Below, piece after piece: positions 53,753-63,035 of a stretch of DNA of 64,000 nt. The notes under the pieces were generated by a model. It ran no database searches. It was not told where the DNA came from and saw nothing but the letters and a program-made list of their open reading frames with translations. The DNA is from Helicobacter fennelliae (lineage in GTDB: Bacteria > Campylobacterota > Campylobacteria > Campylobacterales > Helicobacteraceae), in NCBI RefSeq assembly GCF_900451005.1, contig NZ_UGIB01000001.1, forward strand, positions 2,019,010 through 2,083,009, read 5' to 3'. The position numbers and the translations under genes are program-made. Numbering within the stretch: the first letter of the stretch is position 1; each line of letters begins with the position of its first letter.

Positions 53753-54895
53753 TTATGTGAGATTTTCTACGCTTTTTTTGAGCTCCCCAAAGCTATTTTG
53801 GATAGATAAAGATATGCCATGCACATTGTGAGAGGTTGTGAGATTATGTTTGGCAAAATCTAGGATTTTTTTCATATCTTCGTTGATGATTGTGAGATCT
53901 TTGCTCATCACATCGCTATGATCGATAAGCTTTTGGGTAGTTTCAAAGCTTTCATTAAAGATATTCTCAAAAGTATCAATCTTGGTGTTTACACCGTTGG
54001 TGCGTGAAAGCAGACTTTCTACATTTTCTTTATTTTCTATGATGATTTGTTTGCTTTCATTGACATCTTGAGTCATTGCTTTGACATTACTATCGATTTC
54101 ACCAAGGCTATGTTGGGTATTTTCTGCTAGCTTTCTTACTTCATCAGCTACCACAGCAAAGCCTCTTCCATGCTCTCCCGCTCTTGCAGCCTCAATAGCG
54201 GCATTAAGCGCTAAAAGATTTGTTTGATCAGCAATAGAGCGCACGGTTTCAACGATATTGATAATTGTATTGGTATTGTTTTCTAGAGATTCAAAGTGCG
54301 AGATGAGATTGGCATTTTGGCTAAAGATATTTTCTACCAAATTATATACATCTTTAAGGAGTGCTCTAATTTCTTGCATAGCAGCAAACATCGATTCTTG
54401 CTCGGATTTGGTTTGCAAAATTTCTTCGTTAAAAGTTTGGAAAAGTGTGCTTGTAGAAACTGCTTTTGTGTTTGTGGATTCTACGATAGCATTCATATCT
54501 TGTGAGAGGCTTTCAAGAGAATCTACGATATTGCCAAGTCCGTTGATATCTGTTTGACCACTTTTGACTTTTTCATGTATAGTTTTTACTACGGCTTGTA
54601 TACGCGCCTTAAAATCATCGATAAGTGCGAGAATCTTACCATTTTCTGTGCTATATGAAGTATTGACCTTGATTTTTGAAGCTAGTGTGATAGATTTTAA
54701 TTCCTTAGCAATGATTTTTGTCATATTCACACCCCAAGTCTTTTCATCGATATCGTGTATGATAAGTGCGACCACGATGACAAATTGCACAATTTGCCCT
54801 ATGAGATTCTCAGTAAAGAGCAAGGCATTGGTTGCGAGTATGATGATACCTAGAATGTGAATAATTCGCATACGAAAATAGAGTGATTTAAACAT
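53753..54895 (-). CDS. Methyl-accepting chemotaxis protein
   Basis: About 380 residues. Two membrane segments lie close together at residues 8-26 and 32-48, with almost no periplasmic loop, so the input is probably sensed inside the cell or membrane. The signalling tip is intact: [41 protein letters not shown] long helical C-terminus without a CheR pentapeptide follows. The start chosen gives [12 protein letters not shown], with AAGGAT upstream. Restriction-modification remnants flank it. Confidence 0.9.
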   Translation of the reverse strand: MFKSLYFRMRIIHILGIIILATNALLFTENLIGQIVQFVIVVALIIHDIDEKTWGVNMTKIIAKELKSITLASKIKVNTSYSTENGKILALIDDFKARIQAVVKTIHEKVKSGQTDINGLGNIVDSLESLSQDMNAIVESTNTKAVSTSTLFQTFNEEILQTKSEQESMFAAMQEIRALLKDVYNLVENIFSQNANLISHFESLENNTNTIINIVETVRSIADQTNLLALNAAIEAARAGEHGRGFAVVADEVRKLAENTQHSLGEIDSNVKAMTQDVNESKQIIIENKENVESLLSRTNGVNTKIDTFENIFNESFETTQKLIDHSDVMSKDLTIINEDMKKILDFAKHNLTTSHNVHGISLSIQNSFGELKKSVENLT

Positions 54896-54932
54896 GATAA
54901 TATCCTTTTTAAAAAAGTACATAACTCTAGCA

Positions 54933-55595
54933 TTAAAATCTTAATGTTTTATTAAAGCTTTCATCATAGATTTTACATAAAAAGATATTTACAAGTTTAT
55001 CGAGGGCATTTTCCTTGCTTGAAATATTATGTTTGCGTAAAATCTTAGCAAACTCGTGGTATTTACCCTCTTCTTTTAGCTTAGAAAAAGTGGGGGTTGT
55101 CTCTAGAATCTTATAAGCATTCACATCATTTTCAAAAATGCCTTGCGTGAAAAATTGTAGTTTATAGCTCTCTTTCCACACTTCAAAAAGCTCCTCCACG
55201 CCATTAGCATTTTTATAGGATTTTTCCATATCGTTTTCTTGTAAGTATTCATCATTATCAAAGGCTTGGATAATGTGATTTTGATATTTTATGCTTTTAG
55301 ATTCTACTTTATAGCCTTTTTCTAATAATCTATGCACACATTCAAAGACTACAAAATTTTCAGGGTGAGAGAAGTTTGAAGTCGTGGTGTCGTGTATCTT
55401 TATGCCTTGTGGGTAAATAAGCTTTTGGTTAGCAAAATCCACTTGCATTATGTAGGAGTTTATGGTCTTTGTGTAGATATGTGCTTGTTTAGATTCTAGC
55501 TTGTTGGATTCTGCTATTTTGGATTCTGTTTTAGAATCTAGCCTTTCAAAGCCTAGTAACTCTAACACTTCTTTTAAATTTTGCTGTGTAATCAT
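54933..55595 (-). pseudogene. Remnant of a type II (Eco57I-like) restriction-modification methylase
   Basis: 220 residues. The opening MITQQNLKEVLELLGFE, YIMQVDFANQKLIYPQGIKI, TTSNFSHPENFVVFECVHRLLEKGYK and later NANGVEELFEVWKESYKLQF, KYHEFAKILRKHNISSKENA, LDKLVNIFLCKIYDE match the N-terminal segment of large N6-adenine methylase-nuclease fusions of about 1000-1300 residues. The catalytic NPPY methylase domain is missing: the frame stops after [15 protein letters not shown] nuclease stretch between GYK and QAFDNDEYLQ also seems deleted. Recognition of the family is from memory of such motifs. Confidence 0.6.
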
Positions 55596-55692
55596 TAAGT
55601 AGCCTTTTAAGTTTGTTTTTTTGACAATTATCTATTTTGTTTTCAAGTTCGGCAACAGAAAGTTTGCCATCAAATACTAAAGATACTGCCAT
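55546..55692 (-). CDS. Small hypothetical protein overlapping the methylase remnant
   Basis: 48 residues (MAVSLVFDGKLSVAELENKI, then DNCQKNKLKRLLNDYTA) with balanced composition, predicted helical and basic. It overlaps the start of the methylase remnant by 50 nt in another frame. The ribosome site is weak. It could be a remnant of a larger gene. No family recognised. Confidence 0.3.
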   Translation of the reverse strand: MAVSLVFDGKLSVAELENKIDNCQKNKLKRLLNDYTAKFKRSVRVTRL

Positions 55693-56224
55693 TATAAAGT
55701 CGCTATAAAATCAATAAGTAGCAAGGCACGACAACTGAAAGCTTTGCCATTCACACCCTTTAATCTTAAAAAATCATTAAGGCGGGATTATACTTTAAAT
55801 ACCTTTAAGGAAAGTTTATTGCTTTTTATGGAATCTAAAATCTAATCCTTGTCATACTGAGCCTTTAGGCTCAGTATCTAATGTAGAATCTAAACAAGAT
55901 TTTTCGCCTTTTTTTCAAAGGCTCAAAATGACAAGATTCTAGATTCTAAAAACTCCAAAACGCCCTAAAATTACACCCTAAACTCCGCACCCCCACCCAA
56001 ATGATTGAGAATTTAGCACATTTCAAAACGCCCTGCGGAAGTATCTTTGAGATAAAATCGTGGTTTTTGCGTTAGCCGGGTTTGACTTCGTCTGCACCAA
56101 ATGAGCCAACAAGAAGCTTACTAGAAGTAAGTGCTGCAGTTGGCGAATGCAGAATCCGCGATTTTAGCCACTCGTGCAAAGCACTAGTCCAAACCTGCAA
56201 AAGAGACAACGCAGAATCTAGACC
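55693..56224. other. Spacer with hairpins and a structured block, 532 nt
   Basis: A strong palindrome ACTGAGCCTTTAGGCTCAGT is at about 55857-55876, within a repeat that begins TTGTCATACTGAG and ends CAAAATGACAAGATTCTAG. From 56079 to 56195 the sequence is more GC-rich and can fold. A plus-strand open frame through this block into the glycosyltransferase 3' end has no family pattern. Confidence 0.5.
56079..56195. ncRNA. Possible structured RNA element of unknown kind
   Basis: Nested complementary segments: GGTTTG (56079-56084) with CAAACC (56190-56195); GCCAAC (56105-56110) with GTTGGC (56139-56144); inside that CTTACT (56117-56122) with AGTAAG (56126-56131); and GTGC with GCAC near 56174-56184. 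This gives a closed multibranch fold of 117 nt in a more GC-rich island. Strand and function are unknown. The minus strand also holds a 48-codon open frame (ends SFGADEVKPG), so coding origin cannot be excluded. Confidence 0.3.
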
Positions 56225-57202
56225 TTACACAATCTCTTCAACAAAATATCGCGGTCGCCGCTTAGATTCTGCATAAATCTTGCCGACATACTCGCCAATA
56301 ATCCCAAGACTTAAAAGCTGAATCCCACTAAAAAAGCATAAGGGAATAATCGTAGAAGCCCAGCCATACACCACACCATCGGTAAAAAGCTTCACAAAAA
56401 GAGCATAACAACCAAGCGTAATGGAAAGTATAAAAAACACAATGCCTAGCACACTCACAAGCCTTAAAGGCACGACACTAAAGCTTGTTATGCCATTCCA
56501 CGCGAAAGATAGCATTTTGCCTAAAGGATACTTTGACTCCCCAGCAAAACGCTCTAGCCTATCATACTCTACTACTGCCGTTTGAAAGCCTAGCAAAGGC
56601 ACAATACCACGCAAAAATAGATTTACTTCACTAAATCTTAGCAGAGCCTTAATAGCCCTATTTGAGAGCAGTCTATAATCAGCGTGATTATAAGTGATTT
56701 TTACGCCCATAATCTCCATAAGTCTATAAAAACCAATTGCGGTATGCTTTTTAAAAAAGCTATCTTTCTGCCGCGATTTTCTTACGCCTAAAATGACTTC
56801 AGCCCCCATTTTCGCCTTTGCTACAAACTCATCAAATACACTAATATCATCTTGCAAATCACAATCTATACTGATAGCACAATCGCATTTATCCGCCACA
56901 TATTCTAGCCCTGCTAAAAGGGCGTTTTGATGTCCGCAGTTGCGTGAGAGTTTTAAGGCTTTAGTAGTAATTCTCTGCTTAGAATCCGTGCTTTTGGATT
57001 CTGTGTTTTTAGAATCTATACTTAAAGAGCATAAAATATCCCAAGTCCTATCCCTACTCCCATCATCAACAAAGCACAAAAAGCTATTGCGTGAAATCTC
57101 GCCTTTATCCATAAGGGCGTGAAGCACCTTACATAATTCTTTGTGCGTATGCTCTAGCACCGCCTCTTCATTGTGAGCGGGGATTACAATGCAAAGCTTC
57201 AT
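56225..57202 (-). CDS. Family 2 glycosyltransferase with C-terminal membrane segments (GtrB/DPM1-like)
   Basis: 325 residues. The GT-A domain opens with LCIVIPAHNEEAVLEHTHKE, has VDDGSRDRTWDIL, the metal motif in SIDCDLQDD, and KHTAIGFYRLMEIMGVKI. Two membrane segments at about residues 235-300 and RPRYFVEEIV at the end place it among undecaprenyl-phosphate sugar transferases (GtrB, ArnC-like). It would load a sugar onto bactoprenol for surface glycans. Its promoter contains a G11/C11 tract, so expression may be phase-variable. Confidence 0.87.
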   Translation of the reverse strand: MKLCIVIPAHNEEAVLEHTHKELCKVLHALMDKGEISRNSFLCFVDDGSRDRTWDILCSLSIDSKNTESKSTDSKQRITTKALKLSRNCGHQNALLAGLEYVADKCDCAISIDCDLQDDISVFDEFVAKAKMGAEVILGVRKSRQKDSFFKKHTAIGFYRLMEIMGVKITYNHADYRLLSNRAIKALLRFSEVNLFLRGIVPLLGFQTAVVEYDRLERFAGESKYPLGKMLSFAWNGITSFSVVPLRLVSVLGIVFFILSITLGCYALFVKLFTDGVVYGWASTIIPLCFFSGIQLLSLGIIGEYVGKIYAESKRRPRYFVEEIV

Positions 57203-57253
57203 CGCTCTGCCTTGTGGAAAATCTGCGTTATCTTTTTTGCAAGTAAGGTATTA

Positions 57254-57278
57254 ATTATACTTTTAACGGGGGGGGGGG
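57254..57278 (-). promoter_or_regulatory. Glycosyltransferase promoter with a C11 tract in the spacer
   Basis: On the minus strand TATAAT lies at 57259-57254, about 50 nt before the ATG. Eight nucleotides upstream of it begins a C11 run (57278-57268), preceded by TTG so that TTGCCC, 16 nt from the -10 box, can act as a -35 element. Length changes of the tract would alter -35/-10 spacing, the classical way of tuning transcription in phase-variable genes. Confidence 0.65.
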
Positions 57279-57441
57279 CAATATAAACTTAACAGCTTAT
57301 TCTCATATCCTCGCATTTTAAGCCTTTTGTTAAAATTGATATTCTTTGTTAAAGCCCAAGATTTTAGAACATTTTGACTTACATATTTCTTAGATTCCAC
57401 TTACACAAGCCACACATAATAAACCAAACTCACCACAAACC

Positions 57442-58164
57442 CTACGCAAAATCCCTAAAGAGTTTGCCCACATCAACGCCACATATCACTTTATCCGCAC
57501 ATCTATCATAAATCCCCTTTGCACCATTTACCAAATCATCGCTTGAAATGCCGTGGCTTATGGAAATCTTTGCTTCTAAATATGCGCTTAAGTTATCAAA
57601 AATCTTTAGAAACTCGCCATACACGCCATTAAACTCATCTCTATTATAAGTCTGCATTAGGCTTTCGCTATCAGCGGTATAGCAAAAATGCTCTATCTTA
57701 TAGCGATTGCTAAACTCATTTTGCGTAAAATAGCTTATATCTTCTTGTATATTTGGCGGCACAATGGCTAGAATCTTCTCATTCACCACCTCTTCTTCTA
57801 TCTTTTTGATAAGCTCATCAAGCCCCTTCACACTTCGCTTAATAGGCGAGATAATATCACGCGTTAGAATCTCTGGCAAATCGTGGAATAATCCGCACAA
57901 AAAGTGATTAATCCGCATTTGCTTACAACAGCCTATATCAAAGCTTACCAAATACGCACTCAACGCCACAATAAGCGTATGCCCTAGCACAGAAGTCGCT
58001 GGGATTCTAGGCGTTTGACTCCATCGCTTTTGGAATCTTAACTGTCCAAACATCGTTACAAGCTCTCTTACATTTTCATAAAGCATAATCTGCTGCATAC
58101 CCGCTAGATGATAATGCTCCTCTACTTGCTTGTTAATGATATTGCGGATATTTTGGACATCTTT
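57442..58164 (-). pseudogene. HD-domain phosphohydrolase, 5'-truncated
   Basis: About 240 residues are open from 58164 (KDVQNIRNIINKQVEEHYHL) to the stop. The body GRLRFQ-like FGQLRFQKRWSQTPRIPATS, VLGHTLIVALSAYL and CGLFHDLPEILTRDIISPIK carries the His and HD metal residues of HD hydrolases (YfbR/PfuB-like). I remember Campylobacter and Helicobacter versions of about 410 residues with a further N-terminal domain of some 190 residues. That domain is absent here: a stop precedes K at 58165 and unrelated accessory DNA begins. An internal ATG at 58098 with GAGGAG upstream could still allow a short product. Confidence 0.65.
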
Positions 58165-58308
58165 TTATGATAAATTATGAGATAAAATGGAGTGAGATAT
58201 TATTTGATAGGGATATAAGAATATATATGATGAAAGCATTCTTAAAAATTTTTATGTAAAGTAGCTTATTTAAAAAATAATAAGCCTATTTTTTGCGAGG
58301 AGATGACA

Positions 58309-58671
58309 ATGGATATAAAAAGAAAATCAACAACCTCAAAGACTACGCAGAATTGGCACAAGCAAGTTATTTTTACTTTGATTTAGAAAGATATGTATTG
58401 GAAAGCGATATGAGCATTACTTTCAAATGAAATTATAAGTTCAAATTACAATGGCAAAATGGCTGGTGAAAAAGAAAAAATAGGAAAAGAATATCATTTC
58501 ATTGGTAAAAAGAAACTCAATGGTGAATTTAGTGAAATTCAAGCTAAAAACTTTGCTGAAAGATATGAGATTTACTTTCATCAAGCAAACACAGCTTCAG
58601 GCTTTAGTGCTACTTTATTCTATGATACACAATTTCGTATAATACACATAAATTTGTGGTGTATCAAATGA
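58309..58671 (+). pseudogene. Decayed first copy of the lipase-like gene
   Basis: Frame pieces INNLKDYAELAQASYFYFDL (about 58326-58430) and KKLNGEFSEIQAKNFAERYE, FHQANTASGFSATLFYDTQF (58459-58671) are closely related to the N-terminus of the gene at 59045. They lie in different frames and are separated by stops. The GHSLGG nucleophile region is absent. Overlaps the ATG of the following membrane-protein gene by a few nt. Confidence 0.6.
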
Positions 58672-59027
58672 AAATTATTAATTTAGTATATTTATGCGTT
58701 TGTGCTGGAATGTTACCATTTGCATTTGTGTCGCACGGAGAAAATAAAGTTGTAGAATTTTTGTTGCTTGTCGCTATTCCTTATATTTATTATTTTGTGT
58801 TATACAAGCCTTTATTGGATTTTGAATTAGCCATCAAAAATAAAATTATCACAAAAAACAATTATATGTATTTGCTTGAAAATAACTTGTTTGTATATTT
58901 GGTATCATTTGCTATCCCCATAATATATTTTTATATGCAAAATATCATAGTTTTTATGGTTGCCATTTTGCCAATCATTATTTTGTGGATAATCACCATA
59001 AAAAAGTTACTATTCTATAAGATTTGA
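58668..59027 (+). CDS. Small membrane protein, possible immunity protein
   Basis: 119 residues with four predicted membrane segments (NLVYLCVCAGMLPFAFV, VVEFLLLVAIPYIYYFVL, NLFVYLVSFAIPIIYFYM, IVFMVAILPIIILWIITI) and a short basic end. No family recognised. It lies between two lipase-like genes and ends 17 nt before the ATG of the second, so a protective role against the neighbouring lipase is a reasonable but untested idea. The upstream GTG would add four residues. Confidence 0.55.
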   Translation: MKIINLVYLCVCAGMLPFAFVSHGENKVVEFLLLVAIPYIYYFVLYKPLLDFELAIKNKIITKNNYMYLLENNLFVYLVSFAIPIIYFYMQNIIVFMVAILPIIILWIITIKKLLFYKI

Positions 59028-59044
59028 TTCAAGTGGAGCAATGT

Positions 59045-60547
59045 ATGATGAATAATAAACTAGCAATCAACAACTTAAAAGACTATGCGGAACTAGCACA
59101 AGCAAGTTATTTTGATTTTAATTTGCTAAAAGATTCTAATGGAAATCCTAGAAAAATTTATGAGTTAGATTCTAATAAAGAAAAAATCAAAGATGAATCA
59201 TATCCTAGAGGATATAAAGAAATAGAAATTAATTTAGAGCATATAGTGAATCAAAAATATTACAACCACGAAGTATTAGTAAATCTTGAAAAAGGCGATG
59301 ATATTTTTACAAAAATGAAAAATGAAGCTAAAGATAGTTTTAATTTAGATAAACTCAATGGTGAATTTAGTGAAATTCAAGCTAAAAACTTTACCAAACG
59401 ATATGAAGTTAAAATTCATCAAAATAATACATTGCACGGTTTCTCTGCAACTTTGTTTTATGACAAGAAAAACAATCAGCATATTGTTGCTTTTAGAGAA
59501 ACGGAGGGGGCAATGGATTATTTAACAGATTTTCTTTTTAGCGTTACTTCATTAAATATGCAAAAAAATTCATTATTACAATAAACACATAATATTCGTA
59601 GGACATTCACTCGGTGGCTATTTAGCACAATGGGCTTTAATATATTGTGATGATAAATATAAGATGTGCTACGATTTTCCCCTAAAGAAGTTTATACCTT
59701 TAATGCTCCTAGTATTGATGGTTGGAATTTTCCAACTCCCATTATAAACCACAATACTATTAAAATTTTACAAGAAATTTTTGATAAAGAAGTATTGATA
59801 TTTCAGGTAAAGTAACACATATATATGACAGCGGTGGCATTAAAATCATTGCTTCAGCCCAATATGGTTCAGTTAATAAACTTCCTATAAATACAAACAG
59901 AGATTCTCACTCAAACCCTCTACCTCTACTCTTATCTTTTAGGGTTAAAATCTAACTATGACAAAGTAAAAGATAAAAATCTTAAAGAATGTATAGAGTA
60001 TTTAAATGACTTTATGCAAGGAGTTTATAAAGTATTTAATCCCCTAAGTATAGCCATTAATGTAGCAAACAATAAAAAACAAGCTGATGAAGCCAATACT
60101 GCCACTTTGTCTTTAGATTATTTACCACAAGTAAAAACACAAGATACTGATTTCCTCACCAACTTTATAGAGCATATTTTATATGTAACAAGCCTAGAAA
60201 AAGAAATGGAAAATTTTTATATTCAATTACACACCACTCAAGAGAATGTTATAGATAAAATAATAGTATTAAGAGATAAAAGATATTATCCAAAAATATT
60301 AGACAAAACAGAGATAGATAATTTAGACCCTAAGCAGTGTAGTATAGCAGAAAAAAGAGCCATCTTTAAATGCCAGCCTTTTATAATAGTCAATGAATAT
60401 GGAGATGATGTGTTAAATAAAGACAACATTGCTAAACTCTTTAGATACAATAGCAATTCCACTAAAATAGTTCTATATAGTGATGAATCCAATACATCAT
60501 ATTTTAATGCTAGACTTTCTATGTATGATGAAAAGCATTCTTTATGA
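59045..60547 (+). pseudogene. Lipase-like protein gene with four frameshifts
   Basis: Joined across frames this encodes a lipase of about 495 residues. The N-terminal part NNLKDYAELAQASYFDFNLL, LHGFSATLFYDKKNNQHIVA and FRETEGAMDYLTDF is to 59584. FVGHSLGGYLAQWALIY with the catalytic Ser is at 59586 onward in another frame. EVYTFNAPSIDGWNFPTPII is in a third (from 59687), then GKVTHIYDSGGIKIIASAQY with the Asp and DSHS (from 59797), and the C-terminal helical region NYDKVKDKNLKECIEYLNDF onward to 60547. Alpha/beta hydrolase motifs are intact but the frame breaks at about 59582, 59680, 59795 and 59915. The large number of breaks means real decay or poor sequence. Related proteins sit beside PAAR-type genes, which suggests a secreted effector role. 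Confidence 0.7.
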
Positions 60548-60604
60548 GAGTGAAATGAGAGTGTATCATTATGTGCAAGGCAAATTAAATGAGGAGAGAA
60601 AATA

Positions 60605-61289
60605 ATGTCATCTGTTTTATCTATGAGTTCAAATATTTATTTAGACGAACAAAACAAAAGCATTTTTATCTTTGCTAACGATAAAGACTACATTGATTGT
60701 GATACAATCTATGAACAAATCAAACAAGAATTGAAACTACAAGAAAGCATAGAGGAATTACAATCCTATAAGCCCTCTCTCTTTTTCTATTCCACTCTTC
60801 TCACAGGCTCATCTGAAATACAATCTAATCCCTTTTTTCTTTGGTCAATTAGATAAAGACAATACCATTAAACAAGATACACCAACTTATCACTTCTCCC
60901 CCAAAGATGAAGAAAATAATCTAGGCACACTTACTATCTTTTTAAACTCTTGCACTCTTACTCTTTTAAACTACTCTCTCTTAGATTCTAGTTTAAATAT
61001 TAAACTCACATTAACAAACAAAGAATCTAAAGCCAAACAACAACAAGCTAAAGCCAAAACAAAACAACAAACACAACCTGAACAATTAAAACCTTTAAGC
61101 ACTGCAATGCTTCACCCAATACTAGAAGATGATGAAATAAAATGTCCTCATAATGGAGTAGTGCAATTAAAATCTAATAAGGGTAAAAGTATTACAGATA
61201 AGAATATCCCTTTTATTTTAGAATCTGATTTATTATATAGCTCTATTGTAGGTTGTCCTAATCCTCCTACCAAAAGGCAAGTGGCTTGA
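60605..61289 (+). pseudogene. PAAR-like effector-loading protein gene with one frameshift
   Basis: ORF 60605-60856 (SSNIYLDEQNKSIFIFANDK, SYKPSLFFYSTLLTGSSEIQ) breaks at the T6 run at 60833-60838 and continues in the next frame from FFGQLDKDNTIKQDTPTYHF to 61289. The C-terminal MLHPILEDDEIKCPHNGVVQ, LKSNKGKSITDKNIPFILES and SIVGCPNPPT look like the PAAR-like (DUF4280-type) domain that caps type VI secretion spikes. The usual residues after GCPNP are lost and the frame ends KRQVA. A Gln/Lys-rich linker precedes the domain. GAGGAGAG before the ATG is a strong ribosome site. Confidence 0.6.
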
Positions 61290-61753
61290 AAATCCCTCTC
61301 TATTCACAGCTTAAACTCAAATTAGAATCTAAGGGAATAGATTCTATTACAAGCGGACAGATTGCGTGGTTGTGCTTTAGTGGTTTGGTAAGTTTTATCA
61401 TCGGATTTTTTTGTGCATTATATATTTCTGCAAACTTCAATTCCTTTGAAGCTCCTCGAATATTTTTATTTGCTCTAGTCTTTATTTTTCTTGTTCTTTG
61501 GTCTATTCTTACATTCATTCATAGAAAATTTATGCCTTTGGGCTTATGTTTTACTATTTTTTATCTCGTCTCTGTATTTATGAAAAATGCTACTTTATTA
61601 GTAATTGGAGTATTCATAATTATATTATTTTGGTTTTTATATAATAAGTTATCTATAAGGATAAAATTATTATTGTGTGCCACATTTTTAATTTTTGGGT
61701 CAGTTTGGTTCATTTTATTCTTTTTTTTTACGAATCAAATCATATTAAGGTAA
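61286..61753 (+). CDS. Array membrane protein M1
   Basis: 155 residues. A cytosolic amphipathic N-terminus (KIPLYSQLKLKLESKGIDSI, TSGQIAW) is followed by five or six membrane segments. It starts at a TTG that overlaps the stop of the PAAR-like gene (TTGA), so translation is coupled. The N-terminus is clearly homologous to M3 at 62566, while the membrane parts differ. No known family. Its position directly before short gene T1 is repeated three more times downstream. Confidence 0.55.
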   Translation: MKIPLYSQLKLKLESKGIDSITSGQIAWLCFSGLVSFIIGFFCALYISANFNSFEAPRIFLFALVFIFLVLWSILTFIHRKFMPLGLCFTIFYLVSVFMKNATLLVIGVFIIILFWFLYNKLSIRIKLLLCATFLIFGSVWFILFFFFTNQIILR

Positions 61754-61763
61754 AAGGGGTTTT

Positions 61764-61910
61764 ATGCAATACTTTGTAACCATTTATATAGATATTCTTT
61801 TTGAAAAAGACTTGTTAAAGCTAGATGTTACCCACGCCCTTCTAGGACTTACACGCAAACACCCCGATGAATTAATCATAGGGGCTTTAAGAACAATCAA
61901 TAAGCGTTAG
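61764..61910 (+). CDS. Array short gene T1 (orphan effector N-terminus?)
   Basis: 48 residues: MQYFVTIYIDILFEKDLLKL, then DVTHALLGLTRKHPDELI. It shares the MQYFVTxYI start and the THAxLGLT..PDEL motif with T2, T3 and T4, but ends much earlier than T4, like a cut-off N-terminal piece. AAAGGGG precedes the ATG, 10 nt after M1. It is followed by M2 after 7 nt. Confidence 0.5.
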   Translation: MQYFVTIYIDILFEKDLLKLDVTHALLGLTRKHPDELIIGALRTINKR

Positions 61911-61917
61911 AGGAAAT

Positions 61918-62412
61918 ATGATGATAAAAAAAGAAACATTCAATTATAATTTACTCACGCAAACGCCTGATAAAATTTTTTATATTATTATAATGAATCT
62001 TGTAAGTATTGGGTTTGCTATTGGTGTTATTATGCTTTGGTTCTTTATAGACAGAATGCTTGTATCCTTTGCGGGATTCTCCTATATTGATATTATAAAC
62101 AATATTAATATAGGAATTATCATTTGTAGCATAATTCTCTTACCAATTATTTTGGGGGTAGATGTTCTTAAAGTTTTTAAAAATATATTATATATTTTTG
62201 TTTTTGTTATATGTTTATTTTTGCTTGGAAAAATTTTAAATTTTCAATGGGGGTGGCTATTAGTAATTTTTGGAAATCTTATAATGATTGTTCCAAATAT
62301 TTTACTATTGTGTGAAAAAATTAATTTTAAACTTTTTTTATTTCATTTATTTATTGTAAATTTCATAGCCTTTGCTTATAACTTTATAGCTTATGGAGAA
62401 ATGACAAAATGA
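61918..62412 (+). CDS. Array membrane protein M2
   Basis: 164 residues with five or more membrane segments (MNLVSIGFAIGVIMLWFFID, IGIIICSIILLPIILGV, ILYIFVFVICLFLLGKIL, LVIFGNLIMIVPNILLLC). The N-terminus (MMIKKETFNYNLLTQTPDKI) differs from M1 and M3 but resembles the KKEKFDFGIF start of M4. GAGG precedes the ATG. The stop overlaps the T2 start (ATGA). Confidence 0.55.
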   Translation: MMIKKETFNYNLLTQTPDKIFYIIIMNLVSIGFAIGVIMLWFFIDRMLVSFAGFSYIDIINNINIGIIICSIILLPIILGVDVLKVFKNILYIFVFVICLFLLGKILNFQWGWLLVIFGNLIMIVPNILLLCEKINFKLFLFHLFIVNFIAFAYNFIAYGEMTK

Positions 62413-62570
62413 AACACTACGCAACAATTTATATCAAAAATATGCAAGCAACATCCCTCACGCTTTTTTAGGTTTGACTCACACACACCCTGATGAATTA
62501 GATTCACAAAGTAATATTGAGCTAGAAAAATATTCTAATCTGCAATCCTTGTATGGAGGTATCACTTGAA
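62409..62570 (+). pseudogene. Array short gene T2, frameshifted
   Basis: Starts MKHYATIYIKNMQATSLTLF and stops, while the next frame continues with NIPHAFLGLTHTHPDELDSQ SNIELEKYSNL to a TGA at 62570 overlapping the M3 TTG. One frameshift near 62450 restores the T-type protein. Same motif as the other T genes. Confidence 0.6.
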
Positions 62571-63021
62571 TCTCCCCATATACTCAAGCCTAAAAGCAAA
62601 GCTAGAATCTAAAGGACTAGATTCTACCACAAGCGGACAGATTGCGTGGTTTGCGTGTAGTATAGTATTTTCTTGGACAATTGTGTTTTTTATTAATACC
62701 ATTAATCTTAGTTTAGATAGCTTTATATACAATCTATTTCAAAACAATATAATACATACAATAAAAATAACAATACTATTTGCCTTTGTTTTTAGTTTTT
62801 TATATTACAAAAGTGCAATTCCTTTGGGTTTGTCCTTTTTTATAAGTATGTGTATATTTTTCTTGTCATATGATATGTGGTATATTATCGGTTATGTTAC
62901 AATGGCTGTATTGTTCGTGGTGTGTTTTTTGAATAGAAAATTTATTGCAAGCTCCTTATTGATTTTATGGGGATATTACTATTTTTATGTTTGCATTACC
63001 GTTATTGCATCATATCACTAG
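62566..63021 (+). CDS. Array membrane protein M3
   Basis: 151 residues. N-terminus NLPIYSSLKAKLESKGLDST, TSGQIAWFACSIV, as in M1, then about five membrane segments with different sequence. TTG start overlapping the T2 stop (TTGA) with GGAGG 6-7 nt upstream. The shared N-terminus with divergent rest suggests a common targeting or anchoring part and a variable recognition part. Confidence 0.55.
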   Translation: MNLPIYSSLKAKLESKGLDSTTSGQIAWFACSIVFSWTIVFFINTINLSLDSFIYNLFQNNIIHTIKITILFAFVFSFLYYKSAIPLGLSFFISMCIFFLSYDMWYIIGYVTMAVLFVVCFLNRKFIASSLLILWGYYYFYVCITVIASYH

Positions 63022-63035
63022 AGGAGGTTTTATAA

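Noticed and set aside
56082..56276. 64-codon plus-strand frame
   Set aside because: It overlaps the glycosyltransferase 3' end, has no ribosome site, and lies in a block better explained by base pairing.
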